Source of the DNA: Jiangella ureilytica
GTDB lineage: Bacteria > Actinomycetota > Actinomycetes > Jiangellales > Jiangellaceae
Reading direction: 5' to 3'
DNA: 64,000 bases
NCBI RefSeq assembly: GCF_004348545.1
Contig: NZ_SMKL01000006.1
Location: 1 to 64,000 of the forward strand
The notes under the pieces were generated by a model. It made no database searches. It had not been told where the DNA came from and was given only the letters and a program-made list of their open reading frames with translations. Each line of letters begins with the position of its first letter. Positions within the stretch are counted from its first letter, which is position 1. A program made the position numbers and the translations under genes. Shown here piece after piece: positions 1 to 7,358 of this stretch.

Positions 1-28
1 GGGAGGAACTGGGCACGCCTCACCGCTT

Positions 29-132
29 CGCGTCCCCGTTTCGCGTCCCCGTTTCGCGTCCCCGTTTCGCGTCCCCGTTTCGCGTCCCCGTTTCGCGTCC
101 CCGTTTCGCGTCCCCGTTTCGCGTGCCCGTTT
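29..132. repeat. 13-bp tandem repeat, 8 copies
   Basis: Eight head-to-tail copies of the 13-mer CGCGTCCCCGTTT. The first seven are identical and the eighth has one change (CGCGTGCCCGTTT). The period of 13 is not a multiple of three and no credible reading frame covers it, so it looks like a non-coding minisatellite. There are no spacers, so it is not a CRISPR array. Confidence 0.9.
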
Positions 133-325
133 CGCCCGGTTCGCCGGGCTGCGCACCGCGATGATCATCGGCGATCCGCTACATCACCAGGCGTTCTGCC
201 ACATCACCAGGCATGCAGGCCTCGTGAAGCGGCAGAGAACCTCGTGATGGCCCCGCCAACGCCGCCAAATCTCAGCACGTGGACGCCAGCAGGGCCGGCC
301 AGGACCCGTGGCCGTCGCCAGACTC

Positions 326-473
326 CCCCCGTCCCCCTGATAGCTGCCCGTTCTTAGGCCGCGCGGGTGCGGTCAAGTCCAAGCGCCCCGACCCCGGCGG
401 CGCGCAAGCACAGAGCGCGCGGACTTGAGGGCACCCGCGCGGCTTAAGAGAATGGGCAGCAGGGGGACGGGGG
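326..473. repeat. large imperfect palindrome (about 53-nt arms), MITE-like
   Basis: The left arm (326-380) and right arm (421-473) are reverse complements with a few mismatches and small bulges. Both arms contain CCCCCGTCCCCCTG, then CTGCCC, then GCCGCGCGGGTGC, then TCAAGTCC, on opposite strands. About 40 nt separate the arms and can fold again through GCGCGC pairs. RNA from either strand would form one long hairpin. Together with the tandem repeat it fills the gene-free stretch up to about 507. It may be a non-autonomous mobile element or a strong bidirectional terminator. Confidence 0.75.
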
Positions 474-507
474 AACCCCACCCACCTCCACGCACCCAAG
501 AACCGCG

Positions 508-693
508 TCAGGTCTCGTCCTCCCAGTCGCGGTCGATGGCGTCCTGCTGGGCGGTGCGCTCGCGGGCCCGAGCCAGGGCGTCCTGCGCCTCCTGCTGCGT
601 CGCGTAGGGCCCGAGGCGCCGGTCGTTGGGGCAGCCGTCCACCGGCTCGACCCGCGAGTGATCCAGGCACCAGTACCAGGGTCCGTCGGCCAC
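508..693 (-). CDS. small conserved actinobacterial protein (SPOR-like), unknown function
   Basis: A 61-residue acidic protein beginning [17 protein letters not shown]. The WYWC...H...VEP...C...R.GPY pattern followed by an alanine-rich helix ([15 protein letters not shown]) matches small proteins commonly encoded near map in actinomycetes, as here: it is divergent from methionine aminopeptidase. The aromatic head and GPY-TxxEA step resemble half of a SPOR-type fold. No signal peptide or catalytic residues are visible. The family pattern is recalled, not searched; the function is unknown. Confidence 0.75.
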   Translation of the reverse strand: MADGPWYWCLDHSRVEPVDGCPNDRRLGPYATQQEAQDALARARERTAQQDAIDRDWEDET

Positions 694-742
694 GATGACT
701 CCCTTCGCCGGAGAAGCGCGCCTCAGCCTAGACTTTCACACC

Positions 743-1591
743 ATGTCGCCCGTCGTACCCGGCATCGTGTCGCCCGAACGCCCCGTGCCGCCGTCCATCG
801 CACGGCCCGAGTACGTCGGGAAGGCGCGCCCCACGCCGTTCGCCGGCTCCGAGATCAAGGATGCCGACACCATCGAACGCATCCGGGTCGCCGCGCAGCT
901 GGCCGCCCAGGCGCTGGCCGAAGTCGGCAAGCACGTCGCGCCGGGCATCACCACCGACGAGCTCGACGTCATCGGGCACGAGTTCCTGATCGAGCGCGGC
1001 GCGTACCCGTCGACCCTCGGCTACCGCGGCTTCCCGAAGTCGCTGTGTACCAGCGTCAACGAGGTGATCTGCCACGGCATCCCCGACTCCACGGTGGTCC
1101 GCGACGGCGACATCGTGAACATCGACGTCACCGCCTACATCGACGGCGTCCACGGCGACAACAACGCGACCTTCCTGGCCGGCGACGTCGACGAGGAGAC
1201 GCAGCTGCTGGTCGAGCGCACGCACGAGGCGCTGAACCGCGCCATCAAGGCGGTCAAGCCGGGCCGCGCCATCAACGTCATCGGGCGGGTCATCGAGTCC
1301 TACGCGAAGCGGTTCGGCTATGGCGTCGTGCGCGAGTTCACCGGCCACGGCGTCGGCGAGTCGTTCCACTCGGGCCTGGTCGTGCCGCACTACGACGACC
1401 CCGGCTCCACCACGATCATCGAGCCCGGCATGGTGTTCACCATCGAGCCCATGCTGAACCTCGGCACACACGAGTGGACCATGTGGGACGACGGCTGGAC
1501 GGTCGTCACCGCCGACGGGCGCCGGTCGGCGCAGTTCGAGCACACCCTGCTGGTCACCGAGGCAGGGGCCGAGATCCTCACCCTCCCCTGA
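743..1591 (+). CDS. map: methionine aminopeptidase, type I
   Basis: Removes the initiator methionine from nascent proteins in the cytoplasm. The 282-residue protein has the MetAP1 metal ligands in order: Asp in [11 protein letters not shown], the second Asp of the same block, His in [13 protein letters not shown], Glu in FTIEPML and Glu in FEHTLLV. A proline-rich N-terminal extension of about 40 residues ([17 protein letters not shown]) is typical of the actinobacterial long MetAP. I chose ATG 743 rather than an in-frame ATG at 695 because the residues between them do not look family-like. It is divergent from the small protein at 508-693. Confidence 0.95.
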   Translation: MSPVVPGIVSPERPVPPSIARPEYVGKARPTPFAGSEIKDADTIERIRVAAQLAAQALAEVGKHVAPGITTDELDVIGHEFLIERGAYPSTLGYRGFPKSLCTSVNEVICHGIPDSTVVRDGDIVNIDVTAYIDGVHGDNNATFLAGDVDEETQLLVERTHEALNRAIKAVKPGRAINVIGRVIESYAKRFGYGVVREFTGHGVGESFHSGLVVPHYDDPGSTTIIEPGMVFTIEPMLNLGTHEWTMWDDGWTVVTADGRRSAQFEHTLLVTEAGAEILTLP

Positions 1592-1670
1592 CCTGCCCTT
1601 CCATCGACGACGGCGTCAGCCTGCGGCCCCCGGGTGGCCGCGCGGGGCGCCATGGGCGAAGCTTGTTGAC

Positions 1671-2426
1671 GTGACCTCGACGACGCAGGGCTTCGGCATC
1701 GACATCGGCGGCAGCGGCATCAAGGGTGCACCGGTCGACCTCGGGAAGGGCGAGTTCGCCGCCGAGCGGGTCCGCGTCGACACTCCTGAGGACTCCACCC
1801 CGGACAACGTCATCGCGGTGGTGCTCGACGTGCTCCGGCAGTTCGAGTGGACCGGTCCGTTCGGCTGCACGTTCCCCGGCATCGTCAAGCGCGGCGTCAT
1901 CCACTCCGCCGCCAACGTCGACAAGTCCTGGGTCGGCGTCGACCTCGAGAAGCAGCTCACCGAGCGCACCGGCCAGCCCGTCACCATCGTCAACGACGCC
2001 GACGCCGCCGGGGTCGCCGAGGACCGCTTCGGCGTCGCCGCCGACCAGGACGGCGTCGTCATCGTCACCACGCTCGGCACCGGCATCGGCAGCGCCGTCC
2101 TGCACGACGGCGTGCTGCTGCCGAACACCGAGTTCGGTCATCTCTACCTCGCCCACCACAAAGAGGCGGAGAAGTTCGCCGCCGCCTCCGTCCGCGAGGA
2201 GAAGGAGCTCTCGTGGGAGCACTGGGCGGAGCGACTGCAGGAGTTCTACTCCCACCTCGAGTTCATCTTCTCCCCCGACCTCTTCGTGGTCGGCGGCGGC
2301 GTCAGCAAGAAGTCGGACAAGTTCCTGCCCCTGCTCGAGTTGGCCACGCCCATCGTCCCGGCCGGGCTGAAGAACGACGGCGGCATCATCGGCGCGGCGC
2401 TCCTGGCAGCCGAACGCGCAGCGTAG
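1671..2426 (+). CDS. ppgK: polyphosphate glucokinase (ROK family)
   Basis: Phosphorylates glucose to glucose-6-phosphate with polyphosphate (or ATP), an actinobacterial entry point to glycolysis. The 251-residue protein shows the ROK nucleotide-binding GIDIGGSGIKG at the N terminus, the sugar-binding Asp in VNDADAAGVAED, and the second phosphate loop TTLGTGIGSAV. The length fits the mycobacterial enzyme (about 265). It starts at GTG 1671. It lies directly upstream of rnpB on the same strand, probably as a separate unit. Confidence 0.92.
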   Translation: MTSTTQGFGIDIGGSGIKGAPVDLGKGEFAAERVRVDTPEDSTPDNVIAVVLDVLRQFEWTGPFGCTFPGIVKRGVIHSAANVDKSWVGVDLEKQLTERTGQPVTIVNDADAAGVAEDRFGVAADQDGVVIVTTLGTGIGSAVLHDGVLLPNTEFGHLYLAHHKEAEKFAAASVREEKELSWEHWAERLQEFYSHLEFIFSPDLFVVGGGVSKKSDKFLPLLELATPIVPAGLKNDGGIIGAALLAAERAA

Positions 2427-2446
2427 GCGGTATCCTGGGCCAGGAG

Positions 2447-2820
2447 GACGAGCCGGCCGGGCGGCCGCGTCGGGACCGTCAGGTCCCGCCGAGGAAAGTC
2501 CGGACTCCACAGGGCAGGGTGGTGGGTAACGCCCACCCGGGGTGACCCGCGGGACAGTGCCACAGAAAGCAGACCGCCTCCCGCGTTCGCGCGGGCGGTA
2601 AGGGTGAAACGGTGGTGTAAGAGACCACCAGCGCCCCAGGTGACTGGGGCGGCTCGGTAAACCCCACCCGGAGCAAGGTCAGACAGGGAGCGTTCGAGGG
2701 CGGCCCGCCCGAGCTCCCGGGTAGATCGCTGGAGACCGCCGGCAACGACGGTCGTAGATGGATGGTCGCCGGTCCCGGTCCGCCGGGAACCACAGAATCC
2801 GGCTTACAGGCCGGCTCGTC
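2447..2820 (+). ncRNA. rnpB: RNase P RNA (M1 RNA, bacterial class A)
   Basis: Catalytic RNA that matures the 5' ends of tRNAs. The P1 helix is closed by GACGAGCCGGCC (2447-2458) pairing perfectly with GGCCGGCTCGTC (2809-2820). Between them are the universal core blocks GAGGAAAGTCCGGACTCC, ACAGAAAGCAGACCGCC, GGTAAACCCC, AGATGGATGGTCGCC and ACAGAATCCGGCTTACA in the right order. The length of about 374 nt suits class A RNAs of actinobacteria. Ends were set from P1 and may differ by a few nucleotides. Confidence 0.97.
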
Positions 2821-2835
2821 CCCCCGTTCGCCACT

Positions 2836-2852
2836 CCCAGCCGCCGGCTGGG
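2836..2852 (+). terminator. hairpin downstream of rnpB
   Basis: CCCAGCC-GCC-GGCTGGG, a perfect 7-bp stem with a 3-nt loop, starts 16 nt after the RNase P RNA 3' end. There is no T-tract, which is common in actinobacteria. Probable terminator of rnpB. Confidence 0.55.
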
Positions 2853-2997
2853 CGTCCCCGGTCGCGCAGCCGGGATCGACCTCGATGGCGTCCACGGTGA
2901 ACGACCCCCGATACGCCGTTCTGCCTTGACAAGGTTCTGTCCGGCAACTGGGGTAGTCTCCGCGCTTCAATTTCATCGAGATCGCGGAGTGCCGGAC

Positions 2998-3270
2998 ATG
3001 GCGATGATGTTGATCGGCTACGACCTCAATGGACCGGGCGGAGACTACGACAGACTCCTCGACTCTCTCGAGAGCTTCGGGTCCTATTGGCACTGTCTCG
3101 ACACGTTGTGGCTGGTCGAAACCCGGATGAGCATCTCGCAGGTCCGCGACTCGCTCTGGATGCACATGAACCACGGCGACAAGATCCTCGTCATCGACGT
3201 CACCGGCGCGCCCGCGTCCTGGATCGGCTTCAACCAGGAGTGCAGCGACTGGCTGAAGGACAACCTCTAG
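2998..3270 (+). CDS. orphan SinR/Cas2-like small protein
   Basis: A 90-residue protein beginning MAMMLIGYDLNGPGGDYDRL. The strand LIGYDLN, the GSYWHCLDTLWLV block, IRD-like VRDSLW, DKILVIDVTG and the terminal ECSDWLKDNL match the stand-alone SinR-family proteins, which share the ferredoxin-like fold of the CRISPR nuclease Cas2 and of VapD. The first Asp (GYDLN) sits where Cas2 and VapD carry their metal-binding Asp. No CRISPR array or other cas gene occurs in the window. The start is ATG 2998; a TTGACA lies upstream at 2926. Role unknown; a toxin-like RNase is possible but unproven. Confidence 0.75.
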   Translation: MAMMLIGYDLNGPGGDYDRLLDSLESFGSYWHCLDTLWLVETRMSISQVRDSLWMHMNHGDKILVIDVTGAPASWIGFNQECSDWLKDNL

Positions 3271-3286
3271 CACCGTGGACGACGGC

Positions 3287-3324
3287 GGGCGGCCCGGCGC
3301 CGCTGTGGCTGCGCCGGGCCGCCC
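3287..3324. terminator. bidirectional terminator hairpin
   Basis: GGGCGGCCCGGCGC (3287-3300) pairs perfectly with GCGCCGGGCCGCCC (3311-3324) across a 10-nt loop. It sits between two convergent genes ending at 3270 (+) and 3337 (-), and can serve both. Confidence 0.8.
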
Positions 3325-3336
3325 ACCGCTCACGCC

Positions 3337-4014
3337 CTACCGCTGACCGGCCGCCCTGCGGGTCACCAGCAGCGCACCGGCGGCCGTGAAGGCCAGGACC
3401 GCGAACCAGAGCGGTCCCAGATCGCCGGAGCCCGTGTTCGGCAGCGCCTCACCGTCGCCGCCGGTCCCGGCATCGTCGTCACCGCCATCATCGTTGTTGG
3501 ACGGGTCCTCGTCGCCTTCGGTCGAGTCCTCGCAGCCGACGCCGTCGACGTCATCGTCGAGATGGAACGGATCGTCCTGGGCGTCCACCAGGTCCACCGG
3601 CTTGTGGGCGTCGTCGATGTCGTCGCAGTTGTAGTCGTCGACGCCGTCGGAACACCAGGCTGCGGAGTCCGCGTAGGCCTCGCACGAACCGCTGTCCGCC
3701 GCCGGTGGTTCCTCGGGCGGCGCTCCGCCGGCGTCGCCGCCGGTGTCGTCGCCCGACAACACCTCACAGCCCTCGCCGTCGTTGTCGTCGTCGAGCAGGA
3801 ACGGATCGGCGCCCGGGACCGAGACCGGCTTCTCGCTGTCCGGGATCTCGTCGCAGTCGTAGTCGCCGAACTCCGGGTCGCACCAGGCATTGGAGCCCGG
3901 ATAGGCGTCGCAGTCGCTCGCCTTGGTCTCGATCGGCGCCTCGGCCCAGGCGGGCATCGCTCCGCCGAAGAGCAGGGCCAGGCCGGCCAGTATCGCTATG
4001 GTGACCTTTCGCAA
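3337..4014 (-). CDS. LPXTG-type surface protein with two Excalibur-like Ca-binding modules
   Basis: A 225-residue predicted cell-wall protein. From TTG 4014 it reads MRKVTIAILAGLALLF...PAWA, a Sec signal peptide, and a GGGGGG ribosome site lies just upstream. Two homologous modules follow, each with the order C-AY-...-AWC-...-DY(D/N)CD(E/D)I-...-KPV-...-DPF-LDDD-DG-GCE. The closing DxDxDGxGCE is the Excalibur calcium-loop signature, and the four Cys per module probably form disulfides. A Gly/Asp-rich spacer leads to LPNTG, a transmembrane helix and RRAAGQR, the full sortase sorting signal. Divergent from the methyltransferase at 4166. Ligand and role unknown. Confidence 0.82.
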   Translation of the reverse strand: MRKVTIAILAGLALLFGGAMPAWAEAPIETKASDCDAYPGSNAWCDPEFGDYDCDEIPDSEKPVSVPGADPFLLDDDNDGEGCEVLSGDDTGGDAGGAPPEEPPAADSGSCEAYADSAAWCSDGVDDYNCDDIDDAHKPVDLVDAQDDPFHLDDDVDGVGCEDSTEGDEDPSNNDDGGDDDAGTGGDGEALPNTGSGDLGPLWFAVLAFTAAGALLVTRRAAGQR

Positions 4015-4165
4015 GGTCGCCCCCCTTCGGATCTTCGCTACATAGGCCTGGAGTACGGCCCACAGGAAAGTCCCGGACGGTAGCGCGATCATGGACGGCC
4101 CGGAACCCCTTTCGGGGCGTTTCGCCGCGATTCTCATCAAGATCGACGGAGTAGCGTGACCGATC

Positions 4166-4822
4166 ATGACCGCGCCCCGTGACACCGACCCTCATACCGG
4201 CCCCGGCACCGACCCGAAGGAGATCGTCCGCCGCGGCTACGACGCCCTCTCGCACCACTACCGCGCCGACGACGCCGACCCGGACACGCACCGGCCGTGG
4301 ATCGCCGAGCTGGTCGAACGCCTCCCGGCGCACGCGAGCGTCCTCGACCTGGGCTGTGGCAACGGCGTCCCGGTGGCCCGCGACCTCGCCGCCGCGGGCC
4401 TCGCCGTCATCGGGGTCGACCTCAGCGAGGTGCAGGTCGCCCGGGCCCGCGCGCTCGTGCCGGACGCGACGTTCCTGGCGGCCGACGCGACCACCGTCGA
4501 GCTGCCGGAGCGCGGCTTCGACGCCGTCGTGTGCCTGTACGCGCTGATCCACATCCCGTTGCAGGAGCAGCCGCCGCTGCTCGCGCGGATCGCCGGCTGG
4601 CTGCGGCCGGGCGGGCTGATGGTCGCCACCACGGGCCACCGCGCCTGGACCGGCACCGAGGACGACTGGCTCGGCGGCGGCGCGACCATGTGGTGGAGCC
4701 ACGCCGACGCCGCGACGTACCGGGCCTGGATCGAGGCCGCCGGGTTCACCGTCGAGCGGCAGGAGCTCGTCCCCGAGGGCGACAGCGGGCACGAGCTGTT
4801 CTGGGCCCGCACGCCTGCCTAG
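4166..4822 (+). CDS. class I SAM-dependent methyltransferase
   Basis: A 218-residue cytoplasmic methyltransferase. Motif I is VLDLGCGNGVPVARDL, the acidic end of strand 2 is VIGVDLSEVQVARAR, motif II/III is FDAVVCLYALIHI, and the post-motif is LLARIAGWLRPGG. An EDDWLGGGATMWWSHAD segment follows, typical of small-molecule methyltransferases of the UbiE/YcgJ type. Substrate not predictable. Its TAG stop overlaps the stop of the convergent CDF gene in the shared palindrome CTAG at 4819-4822. Confidence 0.85.
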   Translation: MTAPRDTDPHTGPGTDPKEIVRRGYDALSHHYRADDADPDTHRPWIAELVERLPAHASVLDLGCGNGVPVARDLAAAGLAVIGVDLSEVQVARARALVPDATFLAADATTVELPERGFDAVVCLYALIHIPLQEQPPLLARIAGWLRPGGLMVATTGHRAWTGTEDDWLGGGATMWWSHADAATYRAWIEAAGFTVERQELVPEGDSGHELFWARTPA

Positions 4823-5886
4823 GAGTGGTGTGCGGTCAGCTCGTGCGCGTGGTCGGGGACGACGCCGTCGGCGACGGGGTTGACGTGCACGACGACGTGG
4901 TGGAGGTGGCGGACGCGGTGCAGCAGCGCGTGGTGGACGACCTCGGCGATGCGGTGCCCCTCGGCGACGGTGGCGGCGCCGTCGACGCTGACGTCGACGT
5001 CGGCCTCGAGCCGGTGTCCCGTCCACCGCGCCCGCACCCGCCCGACGCCGCGGACGCCGTCGACCCGCGCGGCGACCCCCTCGATGGCTTCGACGGTGCC
5101 GTCGTCGACCCCGTCCATGAGCCGCCGGAAGATCGTCCGGCAGGAGCTGACCAGGATCCACAGGATCATGACGCCCACGACCAGGCCGACGACGGCGTCC
5201 GCCTGCGGGAACCCGAGCCACACGCCGGCCACGCCGAACACGACGACCAGTGAGGTGAGGCCGTCGGCGCGGGCGTGGTTCCCCTCGGCGACCAGCGCGG
5301 CCGAGCCGATACGGCGGCCGACGCGGATGCGGTAGACGGCGACCGCCTCGTTCCCCGCGGCACCGATGAGGGCGGCCGCCAGCACCCAGCCGAGGTTCGT
5401 CAGCTCGCGCGGGTCGAGCAGCGCCCGTACGGCCTCGACGATGATCAGCGCCGCCGACGCCGCGATGACCAGCGCGATCAGCACTCCGGAGAGGTCCTCG
5501 GCGCGGCGGAAACCGTACGGGTAGCGCCGGGTGGGCGCCCGCCGGCCGAGCCGGAACGCGATGAGCAGCGGGATGGTCGTGACGGCGTGTCCGAGGTTGT
5601 GGACGGTGTCGGCGAGCAGCCCGACCGACCCGCTCACGGCGACGATGACCAGCTGCAGCGCCGCCGTCGCCATCATGCCGGCCAGTCCGATCCAGGCCGC
5701 CCGGATGCCGGCGCCGCTGGCCTGCTCGGCGCTCTCGATCGCCTCCGTCGCGTCGTGCGAGTGCGGCGTCAGCGCGTGCCGCAGCCGCGCCAGCCCGCCG
5801 CGCCGGTCGACGTGCCCGTGACCGTGACCGTCTCCGTTCCCGTGACCATGTCCGTGGCCCGTCCCGTGATGATTCGCTCTCCGCAC
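4819..5886 (-). CDS. cation diffusion facilitator (CDF) metal exporter
   Basis: Inner-membrane divalent metal/H+ antiporter of about 355 residues. A His/Gly-rich N-terminal tail (alternating HG/GH) precedes six predicted transmembrane helices and a C-terminal ferredoxin-like domain with many His (HHALLHRVRHLHHVVVHV). The TM5 metal motif is HARAD (HxxxD). TM2 reads DTVHNLGHAV, giving HxxxH where the family usually has (D/H)xxxD. A longer frame starts at GTG 5907, but that codon lies inside the dyad operator, so I prefer GTG 5886. Divergent from, and presumably regulated by, the ArsR-type sensor at 5946. Confidence 0.88.
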   Translation of the reverse strand: MRRANHHGTGHGHGHGNGDGHGHGHVDRRGGLARLRHALTPHSHDATEAIESAEQASGAGIRAAWIGLAGMMATAALQLVIVAVSGSVGLLADTVHNLGHAVTTIPLLIAFRLGRRAPTRRYPYGFRRAEDLSGVLIALVIAASAALIIVEAVRALLDPRELTNLGWVLAAALIGAAGNEAVAVYRIRVGRRIGSAALVAEGNHARADGLTSLVVVFGVAGVWLGFPQADAVVGLVVGVMILWILVSSCRTIFRRLMDGVDDGTVEAIEGVAARVDGVRGVGRVRARWTGHRLEADVDVSVDGAATVAEGHRIAEVVHHALLHRVRHLHHVVVHVNPVADGVVPDHAHELTAHHS

Positions 5887-5895
5887 TGAATCAGC

Positions 5896-5919
5896 ATATC
5901 TACGCACCTACGCAGATAT
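5896..5919. promoter_or_regulatory. ArsR/SmtB-type operator between CDF exporter and its sensor
   Basis: An imperfect 24-bp dyad with ATATCT and AGATAT outer arms and matching CG steps inside. Its AT-rich arms stand out in this GC-rich DNA, and it has the form of SmtB/CzrA-family operators. It occupies the short divergent space between the two genes, so one bound repressor could block both promoters. Confidence 0.7.
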
Positions 5920-5945
5920 GCAAGTGCGCGGAGTAGACTCCCCCC

Positions 5946-6329
5946 GTGCACGAGACCATCGATGGCTTCGACATGCCGGGCGCCGACCAGGTCGAGCGGG
6001 CGGCCGGAGCGCTGCGCATGCTCTCCGACCCCACCCGGCTGAAGCTCATGTGGGCGTTGCTGCAAGGCGAGTCATCGGTGAACCACCTGGCCGAGCTGGT
6101 CGACGCGAGCCCGAGCGCCGTCAGCCAGCATCTGGCCAAGCTGCGGCTCTCGGGCCTGGTGCGCAGCCGCCGCGACGGCACGTTCGTCTACTACCACGCG
6201 GCCGACACCCACGTGCGCCAGCTGCTCGAGCAGGCGCTGTTCCACGCCGACCACGCCCGCGGCGAGCACCCGCGCGAGGACGACCCGCACCACGTGCACG
6301 AGATCGCCGGAGCACCCCTGCGGAACTAG
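5946..6329 (+). CDS. ArsR/SmtB-family metal-sensing repressor
   Basis: A 127-residue winged-helix repressor. The HTH region is RMLSDPTRLKLMWALLQGESSVNHLAELVDASPSAVSQHLAKLRLSGLV (broken here by function: wing then follows). The C-terminal helix carries D-T-H then ten residues then H-A-D-H, an exact alpha-5 DxHx10HxxH zinc/nickel/cobalt site as in CzrA- and NmtR-type sensors. Starts at GTG 5946. Expected to release the divergent operator on metal binding and so derepress the CDF exporter. Confidence 0.9.
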   Translation: MHETIDGFDMPGADQVERAAGALRMLSDPTRLKLMWALLQGESSVNHLAELVDASPSAVSQHLAKLRLSGLVRSRRDGTFVYYHAADTHVRQLLEQALFHADHARGEHPREDDPHHVHEIAGAPLRN

Positions 6330-6415
6330 AGCGGCGAAGGCGCTGCCCGATGGCTCAAGAAACCGTCGCCATCTTCCTGATGACACGGGCCCGCCATCTG
6401 AGATATTCTCTGATC

Positions 6416-6817
6416 ATGACCACACAGCCATTTCGCGATGCGGTGCGCGGGCTCAACCGACGCGGCGTCCGCTTTATGGACATGGCCATCAGGAGCAACG
6501 AGGCGCGCTCCTCAAGTTGGTTCAACAACCTAGCTAACGGGAAGGTAGTGAGTCCGCCAACGCCTGAAATTGTTCCCGACCTCGCAAGGCTCCTAGAGCG
6601 GACCCCGGAGCAAGTAGCAGCGATGGTCGCCGAGGATTGGTATGGAGTTCGGGTCGACGAGACTTCGCCACGAGTCCGACACCTAGCCCCTGCCATCGAC
6701 AACTTGAGTGACGAAGACTTCGAGACGGTCGACAAGCTCATCACGCGATTCGTGCGGCTGGCGCAGCTAGAGGACGATGAAGGGCTCAGCGAGCTGATGG
6801 GCGGTAAGGACCAGTGA
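6416..6817 (+). CDS. small HTH-like regulator on a lower-GC insert
   Basis: A 133-residue protein beginning MTTQPFRDAVRGLNRRG. The segment FMDMAIRSN...SSSWFNNLANGKV...PTPEIVPDLARLLERTPEQVAAMVAEDWYGV has the spacing of an XRE-like helix-turn-helix, with the WYGV ending seen in actinobacterial and phage regulators. An acidic C-terminal helix follows. Codon use and base composition are clearly less GC-rich than the flanking genes, suggesting recent transfer. A TATTCT box ends 6 nt before the ATG, so the mRNA may be leaderless. Confidence 0.65.
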   Translation: MTTQPFRDAVRGLNRRGVRFMDMAIRSNEARSSSWFNNLANGKVVSPPTPEIVPDLARLLERTPEQVAAMVAEDWYGVRVDETSPRVRHLAPAIDNLSDEDFETVDKLITRFVRLAQLEDDEGLSELMGGKDQ

Positions 6818-6860
6818 GAGGTGAGGAGGGAGCAGTCGATCTGGACATGCGAAGGACGGC

Positions 6861-7358
6861 GTGGGTGCATTCAACCCTCTGAAAGCTGCTCCAGGGACCA
6901 ACAGCAGACAGCGGGCCAGCCCGAACAGCAAGAGCGCACGCCAGCTCAAGTGGGGCGCAATCCCCACCCCTGAGCACAACAACAAGGCGGGCAGGGCGTC
7001 CCTGGTCGAAGCCTCCCACCTCCGCAGCACAGCTGCATTCGAGGCACGGGTCGAAGCGGTGGTCGATCGACGTCTCATTGACCTCACGAACTGCAACACA
7101 GGGCTGCAGGACAGTGCGCCACCTAAGCTGGACGTCGCGAACCAACCTCACACCCTTGTCATCTACGGCAACGTCGGGCGCCTCAGCATCAGCTCCGGAG
7201 CACCCACCACCGTGCCTGCGAACCTAGGTGAAGGTTGTGGAGGATGGTGGTCGACCTCACGCAAGCTCGCTGCAGGCATTGGCGGACTCATAGCAGCTGT
7301 TGCCTCGATTTTCACGATTCTTGACCTCTGGACGAGGATTAACGTGCCCTGGATCTAG
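6861..7358 (+). CDS. small C-terminally membrane-anchored protein, unknown
   Basis: A 165-residue protein with a basic, Ser/Asn-rich N-terminal half, a TLVIYGNVGRLSISSG strand segment, and one C-terminal transmembrane helix (KLAAGIGGLIAAVASIFTILDLW) written here only to mark about residues 134-156. GTG 6861 has an AAGGA box 6 nt upstream. Like the gene before it, it is less GC-rich than its surroundings, and the two probably form one transferred unit. Its stop shares CTAG (7355-7358) with the convergent iron transporter gene. Function unknown. Confidence 0.6.
   Translation: MGAFNPLKAAPGTNSRQRASPNSKSARQLKWGAIPTPEHNNKAGRASLVEASHLRSTAAFEARVEAVVDRRLIDLTNCNTGLQDSAPPKLDVANQPHTLVIYGNVGRLSISSGAPTTVPANLGEGCGGWWSTSRKLAAGIGGLIAAVASIFTILDLWTRINVPWI

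Noticed and set aside
29-132. CRISPR array
   Set aside because: The 13-bp copies are head to tail with no spacers, and the only Cas-like protein is an orphan Cas2-fold protein.
272-670. 132-residue minus-strand frame
   Set aside because: It crosses the palindrome, is rich in Arg, Pro and Gly, and is out of frame with the well-supported small gene at 508-693.
2926-2959. Promoter TTGACA ... TAGTCT before the SinR-like gene
   Set aside because: The spacing is 22 bp, too long for a standard promoter, and no dyad explains it. Kept only as a remark.
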